Origin: Streptomyces composti
GTDB lineage: Bacteria > Actinomycetota > Actinomycetes > Streptomycetales > Streptomycetaceae
Assembly (NCBI RefSeq): GCF_012034205.1
Contig: NZ_JAATEM010000012.1
Coordinates: 114,174-178,173 of the forward strand
Direction: 5' to 3'
DNA length: 64,000 nucleotides
Shown here one piece after another: positions 9,231 through 16,109 of this stretch (positions within the stretch are counted from its first letter, which is position 1; each line of letters opens with the position of its first letter). A program made the translations under genes and the position numbers. The notes under the pieces are model-generated. The model saw nothing but the letters and a program-made list of their open reading frames with translations, had not been told where the DNA came from and ran no database searches.

Positions 9231-10454
9231 TCACGGTGCGCTGCGCTGGCCCGGGACGCTGCCCGCGGCCGTCAGGCCCAGCGCGGCGCCGGCCGAGCGC
9301 CGGGACTGGTGCGGCACCTGGCTCTCCGGGTGCAGCGGTGCCTGCGGCCGGGCCGGAGGCTGCTGCTGTTCCGGAGCGGCAGGACCGCCCTGCTTGTTCT
9401 GTGCGCCGCCGTCGCCGTCCTGGTTCCGCTCGCCCTGCGGGCGGCGCGCCCGGTAGGCGGCCCGGTAGGCGGCCGGGGAGGAGCCCAGCTGCCGCCGGAA
9501 GTGTCCGCGCAGCGCCACCGGTGAGCGGAAGCCGCAGCGTCCCGCGACCTCGTCGACCGAGTAGTCCGACGTCTCGAGCAGCCGCTGCGCCTGCAGCACC
9601 CGCTGGGTGATCAGCCACTGCAGCGGGGCGCTGCCGGTCAGCGAGCGGAAGCGGCGGTCGAACGTACGGCGGCTCATGTACGCACGGGCCGCCAGCGTCT
9701 CCACGTCGAACTGCTCGTGGAGGTGCTCCAGCGCCCAGGCGACGACCTCGGCGAGCGGGTCGGCGCCGATCTCCTCCGGTAAAGAGCGGTCCAGGTAGCG
9801 TTCCTGGCCTCCGCTCCGGCGCGGCGGCACCACCAGGCGGCGGGCGAGCGCTCCGGCCGCCTCGTTGCCGTGGTCGGTGCGCACGATGTGCAGGCACAGA
9901 TCGATCCCGGCAGCCGTGCCCGCGGAGGTGAGCACGTCGCCGTCGTCCACGAAGAGTTCGCGGGGATCGACGTGCACCGACGGGTAGCGTTTCGCCAGCG
10001 TCGGTGCGTACATCCAGTGGGTCGTCGCCGGACGGCCGTCCAGCAGTCCCGCCGCCGCGAGGACGAAGGCGCCGGTGCACAGCCCGACGATGCGGGCGCC
10101 CTCCTCGTGGGCGCGGCGCAGCGCCTCCAGCGCCTCCTCCGGTGGCGGTGAGGTGATCGAGCGCCAGGCCGGTACGACGACCGTGCCCGCACGGGAGATC
10201 GCCTCCAGGCCGTGTGGCGCGGTGAGTTCCAGGCCCCCTGTGGTCCGCAGCGGGCCGTCCTCGCCTCCGCACACCAGCAGTCGGTAGCGCGGCACGCCGG
10301 CGTCCTGGCGGTCAACCCCGAACACCGACAAAGGTATGGAACTCTCGAAAATGGGGCCGCCGCTGAACAGCAGCACCGCGACGATCTCCTTGCGGCGGCG
10401 CCCGGCGAGTTTCCGGGCCGCGTTCTCCGGCGCGGCAGTGGAGTCGTGGCTCAT
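9231..10454 (-). CDS. adpA: AdpA, central developmental AraC-family activator
   Basis: A 407-residue global regulator of aerial growth and secondary metabolism (bldH). Residues about 25-195 are a DJ-1/PfpI-like dimerisation domain with a GLCTGAF elbow. Residues about 235-330 are the double-HTH AraC DNA-binding domain (MSRRTFDRRFR, then a second helix-turn-helix near VDEVAGRCGFRSP). The C-terminus is Gln/Pro-rich and variable. Leu225, in the linker sequence RSLPEEI, is encoded by TTA (9780-9782), so translation should need the bldA tRNA. Start ATG 10454 (MSHDSTAAP) follows AGGGGGG and matches known AdpA proteins; a longer in-frame reading is non-coding in character. About 375 bp of untranslated upstream sequence is typical for adpA. 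Confidence 0.95.
   Translation of the reverse strand: MSHDSTAAPENAARKLAGRRRKEIVAVLLFSGGPIFESSIPLSVFGVDRQDAGVPRYRLLVCGGEDGPLRTTGGLELTAPHGLEAISRAGTVVVPAWRSITSPPPEEALEALRRAHEEGARIVGLCTGAFVLAAAGLLDGRPATTHWMYAPTLAKRYPSVHVDPRELFVDDGDVLTSAGTAAGIDLCLHIVRTDHGNEAAGALARRLVVPPRRSGGQERYLDRSLPEEIGADPLAEVVAWALEHLHEQFDVETLAARAYMSRRTFDRRFRSLTGSAPLQWLITQRVLQAQRLLETSDYSVDEVAGRCGFRSPVALRGHFRRQLGSSPAAYRAAYRARRPQGERNQDGDGGAQNKQGGPAAPEQQQPPARPQAPLHPESQVPHQSRRSAGAALGLTAAGSVPGQRSAP
9780..9782 (-). promoter_or_regulatory. TTA codon (bldA-dependent) in adpA
   Basis: The plus-strand TAA is a Leu TTA codon, number 225, at the junction of the two AdpA domains. It is the only in-frame TTA I noticed in the recognised genes of this window. 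It is a well-known developmental checkpoint in Streptomyces. Confidence 0.95.
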
Positions 10455-10830
10455 GCTGCTAAGCCCCCCTCGGTGGTCGCGGCTCCTCGGTCGTGTCGCT
10501 CCTGCACGTTTCCCCTCGGTTTTGCACGAGTCCCCCGCCGTTACAGTCAAGATCGAATCTACTGTGTCCGGTCGTGCCCGGGTGGCTGGTTCGGCACCCG
10601 GCGCATTGTCGACTTGGCAACTTGGCGTGAAGCATTCGATCACGAAGCGTTGCACTAGGGGAGGGCGCAGGGAAGTGCGCCTCGTCGCAGTGGCCAAACC
10701 CCGTAGGGTGCGCAGACCCCGTGCGACCCTTTCCGTGCAGGTCGGATGCGGGTTACCGGGCGGCCTGGGGCGGTGATGCACAGGAACCGGAAGTTGGCTG
10801 AAAACATGCGTCCGAGGGCATGGAAACCGG
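10455..10830. other. adpA upstream region
   Basis: This 376-bp region holds the adpA promoter and leader, with the small membrane-protein gene ending at its far side. TGGCGTGAAG at 10623-10632 fits 9 of 10 positions of the AdpA consensus TGGCSNGWWY, so autoregulation is possible. I see no credible gene here. Confidence 0.45.
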
Positions 10831-11202
10831 TCAGCCGACCGGTGTATCTCCGCCGCGCCGCCCGCTCCGGTGGGTGCCGCCCCGGCTACGGAGGGCGGTC
10901 ACCGGCGCGCGGCGGCGCCGGCCGCGCTGCGGTGCACCGGTCCGGGGCGACCTCTGCGGCGGGGGCGATCCGGCGGACGCGCCGCCCGTGAACGGCCGGG
11001 CGGCGGCCTGGGCGGACCGGCGGATCAGGACGTGACAGGCGCCGGTGACGGCGGCCAGACCCAGGGCCACGCCGGTGGCGCCGGCCAGGGAGGAGCCGCA
11101 CCACAGCAGGACGACGGGGACGAGCAGACAGCTGAAGGCCGCCCAGCGGACCACGTCGGTGATCGCGCGGTCCGCCTCCGGGGCGGGACCGGTTCCGGGC
11201 AT
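10831..11202 (-). CDS. small two-helix membrane protein, function unknown
   Basis: 123 residues, not recognised. Residues about 19-60 form two hydrophobic segments split by a short SSLAG turn, with Cys residues in or near them. The last 55 residues are Arg/Pro/Gly-rich and look disordered. Start ATG 11202 has GGGAG 7 nt upstream. It is transcribed toward adpA and ends about 375 bp before it. No enzymatic motif is visible. The disordered tail could be an over-long 3' end, so the functional part may be only the first 70 residues. Confidence 0.55.
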   Translation of the reverse strand: MPGTGPAPEADRAITDVVRWAAFSCLLVPVVLLWCGSSLAGATGVALGLAAVTGACHVLIRRSAQAAARPFTGGASAGSPPPQRSPRTGAPQRGRRRRAPVTALRSRGGTHRSGRRGGDTPVG

Positions 11203-11552
11203 GGCGTGCTCCCTGTGGCGTGGCTCACGGTGTTCAACGCGCGGTGCCGCTCTCGGTCACTGCGCGATCCCCGCGTTTCCCGCCGCGGCAACCGGGAAAG
11301 CAGCCGGACGGGCCCGGAGAGCAGAGGAAATGTTGAATCCTGTGCAAACCGCCTGTACAACGCAGCAACCATTGCGTTACGGGCACCGGCTCGTGCATGC
11401 TCCGGGAAACCCGCTGCCAGTGTGTACGGGATCTGGGCTCAGGAGGCGTGCCGCCGTACCCTTGGGGGTATGGGGTTGGGAAGACCATTCCCGGACACAG
11501 CTCCGCCGCACACTGTCGTCCCCCATAAAAGGATCACAACGCCGAGACAGCC
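11203..11552. other. divergent intergenic region, no gene seen
   Basis: 350 bp between two divergent genes. It must contain both promoters, but I found no clear hexamers or operator palindrome. A relatively AT-rich stretch lies around 11325-11385. Confidence 0.4.
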
Positions 11553-12080
11553 ATGGCCGGTCACGAATTCTTCGAACCAGCGGACCGCAAGCGGCCGGTC
11601 GCCGACCCGACGGCGGCCGATCCTCTGGCGGCGGAACAGTCACGCCACTCCTGTGATCCCGCCTTCCGGCACGGAGTGGTCGTCGGCTTCGACGGCTCCA
11701 CCTCCAGTGAGCGGGCCCTCGCCTATGCGATCGGCATGGCGCGGCGCTCCGGTTCCGGACTGATCATCGTCCATGTCGCCAACCGGCTGCCGACCACGGT
11801 GTGGGCCGGCTGTGAGCCGCCGGTCTTCGTGGACGTCCCGGATCACCGCACGGAGGTGCTGGGCCTGGAACTGGCCTGCGCCGACTACCTCGCCGAGGTG
11901 CCCTGGATCCTGGTCGAGCGCGGCGGCGACATCTGTCACGAACTGGAAGAGGTCGGCCGGGAGTACGAGGCCGACGCGATCGTGGTGGGCTCCACGCACG
12001 GCCTCGTGGGCCGCATCTTCGGCTCGGTGGCCGGGCGGCTCGCCAAGCGGGCGCAGCGCCCCGTCGTTGTGATTCCGTAA
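11553..12080 (+). CDS. universal stress protein (UspA family)
   Basis: 175 residues with a single Usp domain. A variable 35-residue N-terminus precedes the first strand VVVGFDGSTSSERALAYA. The C-terminal ATP-binding loop is VVGSTHGLVGRIFGSVAGRL, of the G-2x-G-9x-G-S type, so nucleotide binding is expected. The middle HVANRLP...ERGGDICHELEEV follows the alpha/beta Usp fold. The ribosome site is poor, so the start is less certain than the gene. The role is probably stress or dormancy signalling, with no specific partner visible. Confidence 0.85.
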   Translation: MAGHEFFEPADRKRPVADPTAADPLAAEQSRHSCDPAFRHGVVVGFDGSTSSERALAYAIGMARRSGSGLIIVHVANRLPTTVWAGCEPPVFVDVPDHRTEVLGLELACADYLAEVPWILVERGGDICHELEEVGREYEADAIVVGSTHGLVGRIFGSVAGRLAKRAQRPVVVIP

Positions 12081-12168
12081 CTTCTCGTCGTCCCGGGCGG
12101 GTTGAGATCTGGGAACCCGTAAGCTCCTTCCGCGGATGTGTGAACCTACTGGCGCGTAGAGGTGTTTG

Positions 12169-12185
12169 TGCCCTTGTGAAGGGCA
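12169..12185. promoter_or_regulatory. short hairpin or operator before the GPR1/FUN34/YaaH gene
   Basis: TGCCCTT-GTG-AAGGGCA has 7-bp arms and a 3-nt loop, and is followed by an AT-rich ATATAT stretch. It lies 46 bp before the GTG start of the next gene. It could be the usp terminator or a promoter element. Confidence 0.45.
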
Positions 12186-12230
12186 TATATCGCTCACCGC
12201 ACAACTGCACATGCACGAAGGGAGCCCGCC

Positions 12231-12788
12231 GTGGACAACGACGTCTCCGCGGGAAGCGGAATCACCACCGTGGTCGGCCGACTCGCCCTGGGCATCACCC
12301 TGCTGGCCTTCGGGCTCGGGACCACCGAGGTCATCAACGGCGTGACCGCGGCCGATGCCGGATCCATCGCCCAGTACGTGGGCGGTGTCGCACTGTTCCT
12401 CGTGGGGCTGTTCGCCTTCCGCGACCGTGACTCGGTCTCCGGAACGGCGTACACGGTCCTCGGCGCCCTGTGGTTCACCTGGGCGGTCGCCGAGCCGGCG
12501 TCCGCCAACGCCACGGGCCTGTTCCTGCTGCTGTTCGCGCTGGTGGCGCTGACCCTCACCGCTGCACCGGGCGACCAACTCGCCAAGGGCACCTACGGGT
12601 TGTTCCTGGTCGCGCTGGTCCTGATGGCGGTCGCCTCGTTCGCGGGCAACGACGGCCTGGCGAAGGTGGGCGGCTGGTTCGCCGTCGTGGCGGGGGCGGT
12701 CGCCTGGTACGCGGCGACGGCCGCGTACGCGCACTGGCCGACGGTGCTTCCGCGGCGCGCGGGCCGGGGAGTGACGGCCACCGGCTAG
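12231..12788 (+). CDS. GPR1/FUN34/YaaH-family membrane protein
   Basis: 185 residues with about six hydrophobic helices and short polar loops, resembling the SatP/YaaH acetate-succinate channel family. Features are the early RLALGITLLAFGLGTTEVING segment, FAFRDRD between helices 2 and 3, and GNDGLAKVGGWFAV before the last helix. GTG 12231 has AAGGGAG 8 nt upstream. The canonical NPAP motif of SatP is not obvious, so this is a divergent member and the substrate is unknown. It is convergent with glmS across a strong terminator. Confidence 0.75.
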   Translation: MDNDVSAGSGITTVVGRLALGITLLAFGLGTTEVINGVTAADAGSIAQYVGGVALFLVGLFAFRDRDSVSGTAYTVLGALWFTWAVAEPASANATGLFLLLFALVALTLTAAPGDQLAKGTYGLFLVALVLMAVASFAGNDGLAKVGGWFAVVAGAVAWYAATAAYAHWPTVLPRRAGRGVTATG

Positions 12789-12839
12789 CCGCGTGAACGC
12801 CTGTCGGCGGCCGGGAGTTGGGCGGCTCCCGGCGCACGA

Positions 12840-12881
12840 GAACGGACCCCGGTGTGTGGGTGGCACACCTGGGGTCCGTTC
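12840..12881. terminator. bidirectional terminator between the YaaH-like gene and glmS
   Basis: Arms GAACGGACCCC...GTGTG and the complementary CACAC...GGGGTCCGTTC pair over 17 bp with a single bulge, between convergent genes. Confidence 0.85.
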
Positions 12882-12952
12882 GGACGTTCCGGCGGGTCCT
12901 GCTCGGCCTCGGCCCTGGTCGTCAGGGTTCTGCTCGGCCGGCCGTGCGGGTC

Positions 12953-14770
12953 CTACTCCACCGTCACCGACTTGGCGAGGTTGCGGGGCTTGTCGATGTC
13001 CCGGCCCAGGGCCAGGGCCGTGTGGTAGGCGAGGAGCTGCAGCGGGATGCCCATCAGGATGGGGTCCAGCTCGTCCTCGTTCTTCGGCACCACGATGGTG
13101 TGGTCGGCCTTGGTCTCCTCCTGGTGCGCCACCGCGAGGATCTGGCCGCTGCGGGCCTTGATCTCCTCCATCGCGGCGCGGTTCTTCTCCAGCAGGTCGT
13201 CGTCGGGGACGATGGCGACCGTCGGCAGAGCCGGCTCGATCAGGGCCAGCGGGCCGTGCTTGAGCTCGGAGGCGGGGTAGGCCTCGGCGTGGATGTACGA
13301 GACCTCCTTGAGCTTCAGGGACGCCTCGCGGGCCACCGGGTAGCCGCGGACCCGGCCGATGAAGAGCATCGAGCGGGCCTCGGCGTACTTCAGCGCCAGC
13401 TGCTTGATCTCCTCCTCCTGCTTGAGCATCTCCGCGATCTGCTCGGGGAGCCTGCGCAGGCCCTCGATGATCCGCTTGCCGTCGCGGACCGAGAGGTCGC
13501 GGGTGCGGCCGAGGTGCAGGGCGAGCAGGGCGAAGGCGACGCAGGTGTTGGTGAAGCACTTGGTGGAGACCACGCAGACCTCCGGTCCTGCGTGGACGTA
13601 GATGCCGCCGTCCGCCTCGCGGGCGATCGCGGAGCCCACCACGTTGACCACGCCGAGGACTCGGGCGCCCTTGCGCTTCAGCTCCTGCACCGCCGCCAGC
13701 ACGTCGTAGGTCTCACCCGACTGGGAGACCGCGACGTAGAGGGTGTCGGGGTCCACGACCGCGTTGCGGTAGCGGAACTCCGAGGCCGGCTCGGCGTCGG
13801 CGGGGATGCGGGCCAGCTCCTCGATCATCTGGGCGCCGATCATGCCCGCGTGGTACGAGGTGCCGCAGCCCAGGATCTTCACCCGGCGGATCCGGCGGGC
13901 CTCGCGGGCGTCCAGGTTGAGGCCGCCGAGGTGCACGGTGGAGAAGCGGTCGTCGATCCGGCCGCGCAGCACCCGGTCCACGGCGTCGGCCTGCTCGTGG
14001 ATCTCCTTGTGCATGTAGGTGTCGTGGCCGCCCATGTCGTAGGAGGCGGCCTCCCACTCCACGGTGGTGGGCTCGGCCGTGGTGCGGGTGCCCTCGGTGG
14101 TGTAGGTGCGGAAGTCGTCCGCCTTGAGGGTGGCCATCTCGCCGTCGTCCAGGGTGACGATCTGGCGGGTGTGGGCGACCAGCGCGGCGATGTCCGAGGC
14201 GACGAACATCTCCTTCTCGCCGATGCCGAGCACCACCGGGGAGCCGTTGCGGGCCACCACGATGCGGTCGGGGAAGTCGGCGTGCACCACCGCGATGCCG
14301 TAGGTGCCGTCGATCAGGCGCACGGTCTCGCGGACCTTGTCCTCCAGCTTCTCCGCCTGCGAGCGGGCGATGAGGTGGACGATCACCTCGGTGTCCGTCT
14401 CGGAGAGGAACTCCACGCCGTCCGCCTCCAGCTTGCGGCGCAGGTCGGCGGCGTTGTCGATGATGCCGTTGTGGACGACGGCGACCTTGCCCTCGGCGTC
14501 CAGGTGGGGGTGGGCGTTGACGTCGGAGGGGGCGCCGTGGGTGGCCCAGCGGGTGTGGGCGATGCCCACCGTGCCCTTGAAGCGGGCGGGGACCTTGGCC
14601 TCCAGGTCGCGCACCCGGCCCTTGGCCTTGACCATCTTCAGGCCGGCCGTCTTCGGGGACGTCACGACGATGCCCGCCGAGTCGTAGCCCCGGTACTCCA
14701 GGCGCTGCAGTCCCTCGAGCAGCAGGGGAGCGACCTCACGCCTGCCGATGTATCCGACGATTCCGCACAT
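12953..14770 (-). CDS. glmS: glutamine--fructose-6-phosphate aminotransferase (isomerizing)
   Basis: 605 residues. It makes glucosamine-6-phosphate from fructose-6-phosphate and glutamine, the first step to UDP-GlcNAc. The N-terminus MCGIVGYIG exposes Cys as the glutaminase nucleophile after Met removal. The class II amidotransferase domain is about 1-220. Two SIS isomerase domains fill about 290-600, with GCGTSYHA and SQSGETYDV in the first and the conserved KSVTVE terminus. It starts 12 bp after a small ORF whose TAG stop overlaps its AGGA ribosome site, so the two are coupled. S. coelicolor has two glmS copies; by position this should be glmS2. No glmS ribozyme or leader motif is visible. 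Confidence 0.95.
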   Translation of the reverse strand: MCGIVGYIGRREVAPLLLEGLQRLEYRGYDSAGIVVTSPKTAGLKMVKAKGRVRDLEAKVPARFKGTVGIAHTRWATHGAPSDVNAHPHLDAEGKVAVVHNGIIDNAADLRRKLEADGVEFLSETDTEVIVHLIARSQAEKLEDKVRETVRLIDGTYGIAVVHADFPDRIVVARNGSPVVLGIGEKEMFVASDIAALVAHTRQIVTLDDGEMATLKADDFRTYTTEGTRTTAEPTTVEWEAASYDMGGHDTYMHKEIHEQADAVDRVLRGRIDDRFSTVHLGGLNLDAREARRIRRVKILGCGTSYHAGMIGAQMIEELARIPADAEPASEFRYRNAVVDPDTLYVAVSQSGETYDVLAAVQELKRKGARVLGVVNVVGSAIAREADGGIYVHAGPEVCVVSTKCFTNTCVAFALLALHLGRTRDLSVRDGKRIIEGLRRLPEQIAEMLKQEEEIKQLALKYAEARSMLFIGRVRGYPVAREASLKLKEVSYIHAEAYPASELKHGPLALIEPALPTVAIVPDDDLLEKNRAAMEEIKARSGQILAVAHQEETKADHTIVVPKNEDELDPILMGIPLQLLAYHTALALGRDIDKPRNLAKSVTVE

Positions 14771-14782
14771 ATGGGTGGTTTC

Positions 14783-15040
14783 CTAGCCGTAGACGATGCG
14801 CCGCAGCTGCCGGAGCGAGAGCTCCGGCGGCGCCACCGCGCGATATCTGAGGTCCGCCGAGATCCGTTCGAAGATCGCCGCGTTCACCAGGCCCTGGGCC
14901 TGGAGCTCGCGGTGGCGGCGACGGACGTACTCCTCGGTCGTCTCGTCGAAGTAGGCGAGCACGTCCTGGATCACCCGCAGCGCCTCGCCCCGGCTGAGGG
15001 GCGTGGAGCGCGTCAGGTGATCGACAAGTTCGTCGTGCAC
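14783..15040 (-). CDS. small conserved protein coupled to glmS
   Basis: 85 residues, predicted helical and charged, starting GTG at 15040. There is no signal or membrane segment and I do not recognise a family. The order MHDELVDHLTRSTPLSRGEA...VIQDVLAYFDETTEEYVRRRH looks like a compact helical bundle. Its stop lies 12 bp before glmS and overlaps the glmS ribosome site, so translation is probably coupled; it may affect GlmS output or activity. An 18-bp perfect palindrome sits 41 bp upstream of its start. Confidence 0.75.
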   Translation of the reverse strand: MHDELVDHLTRSTPLSRGEALRVIQDVLAYFDETTEEYVRRRHRELQAQGLVNAAIFERISADLRYRAVAPPELSLRQLRRIVYG

Positions 15041-15080
15041 TCGATGATCCTGGAGTACCGGGGGTTCTGACGCAAGAATT

Positions 15081-15098
15081 CTGCCCGATATCGGGCAG
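15081..15098. promoter_or_regulatory. 18-bp perfect palindrome upstream of the glmS operon
   Basis: CTGCCCGATATCGGGCAG is a gapless dyad in the 74-bp gap between the DUF4429 gene and the glmS operon, both on the minus strand. The lack of a loop favours a protein operator over a terminator. The binding protein is unknown. Confidence 0.65.
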
Positions 15099-15114
15099 GG
15101 CTGTGGCGATCCTG

Positions 15115-16029
15115 CTACATGCGCTTCAGGATCGCCTGCTTGGCCAGGGAGAACTCCTCGTCGGTGAGCACCCCGGAACGGTGCAGTTCGCCCAGCTCAC
15201 GCAGGCGGCGGAGCAGGGCGTCGTGATCGTCCTCGGCCACCTGGACGGGCACGGGAGCGGGGGACGGGCCGGCGGCGGCCGGAGCCGGGGTCTCCCGGGC
15301 CCGGGGGAGGCTGTGGGCCCCTCCGGCCGACTTCGGGTGGGGCAGGCGGGCCTGGACGGCGGCGGCGACCAGCGCCATCAGCGGGTCCTTCTTGAAGCCC
15401 CACAGCTCCACCGCGTTCGGGTCGTACTTGGCGGGCGCCTCGGTCGCGGCGCCCCGCACCTGGAAGCGCAGATGGCCGTTCTCCAGGCCGGCGGCCGGCT
15501 GCCACTCCACGGAGGTGATGTCCGCAAGCGCCAGGGTGCGGGTGCCCGCGGCGGCCTTGGCGTCCTCCGTCTTCCAGTTCCACTCCAGGCGGACCCGCTC
15601 CCCGTCGAAGCTCACCGTGCCGTCCCCGGCGGAGACGGACAGCGGCACGGAGGGGCCCGGCAGCAGATAGGAGTCCACCGGCCCCGACGGAACCTCGTCC
15701 AGGAGCAGGGCGTTGCGCACCTCGTCCACGAAGTACTCGGCGACGCCGTAGCGGTCGGAGTCCACCACCAGCTGGTACGGGTCGTGCGGCTCGGTGAGCC
15801 GGCCGCCGGTCGCCAGCAGCAGCGGGTCGGCGCCGTCGCGCAGCCGCAGCCTCAGCCGCCCCGACTTCTTGCCGTGCTCGAACGAGATCCCCGCCAACGC
15901 GCCCAGCGGCACCACCAGTTCGCCCAGGGTCCTGCGCAGCAGACCGACGCTCTTGTCCCGTCCGGGGGTCAGCCGGAGTGCATCGCCGTCGAAGGTCCAG
16001 GTGCCGTCCCTCTGGATGATTTCCGCCAT
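15115..16029 (-). CDS. DUF4429 protein with C-terminal SHOCT domain
   Basis: 304 residues. Two related beta-rich segments (about 3-120 and 135-235) look like tandem PH-like DUF4429 repeats; each has a TWTFDGDALRLT or TVSFDGERVRLEW opening. A Pro/Ala-rich linker leads to a SHOCT helix pair at the C-terminus (LRELGELHRSGVLTDEEFSL), a short oligomerisation module. It is cytoplasmic with unknown function. ATG 16029 is chosen because homology-like sequence begins there; in-frame sequence to 16086 is basic and untypical. It is divergent from the hexosaminidase gene and shares its DasR-site promoter region. Confidence 0.8.
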   Translation of the reverse strand: MAEIIQRDGTWTFDGDALRLTPGRDKSVGLLRRTLGELVVPLGALAGISFEHGKKSGRLRLRLRDGADPLLLATGGRLTEPHDPYQLVVDSDRYGVAEYFVDEVRNALLLDEVPSGPVDSYLLPGPSVPLSVSAGDGTVSFDGERVRLEWNWKTEDAKAAAGTRTLALADITSVEWQPAAGLENGHLRFQVRGAATEAPAKYDPNAVELWGFKKDPLMALVAAAVQARLPHPKSAGGAHSLPRARETPAPAAAGPSPAPVPVQVAEDDHDALLRRLRELGELHRSGVLTDEEFSLAKQAILKRM

Positions 16030-16030
16030 G

Positions 16031-16051
16031 GTCTGGATTGTTCCACCAGAC
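16031..16051. promoter_or_regulatory. second dre-like half-site pair
   Basis: GTCTGG and CCAGAC are separated by 9 bp and overlap the DUF4429 start region. The half-sites resemble DasR half-sites but the spacing is wrong for dre, so this may be chance. Confidence 0.25.
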
Positions 16052-16060
16052 TCGCGAGAG

Positions 16061-16076
16061 GGTGGTCCAGACCTCT
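16061..16076. promoter_or_regulatory. DasR operator (dre) upstream of GH20
   Basis: GGTGGTCCAGACCTCT contains the full TGGTCYAGACC core of the dre consensus. It lies 34 bp before the hexosaminidase start, so DasR bound here would block transcription. GlcNAc-6-P or GlcN-6-P relieves DasR (established). Confidence 0.8.
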
Positions 16077-16109
16077 TTGAGCGCAACTGCGCACGGAAGG
16101 GACACGGTT

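Noticed and set aside
11640..13559. Long minus-strand frame of 639 codons
   Set aside because: It crosses the usp gene, YaaH-like gene, a terminator and the glmS end. Arg/Pro-rich composition marks it as a GC artefact.
15081..15098. Palindrome upstream of glmS as a glmS ribozyme or riboswitch remnant
   Set aside because: A gapless 18-bp dyad has none of the paired helices of the ribozyme, and that element is known from Firmicutes, not streptomycetes.
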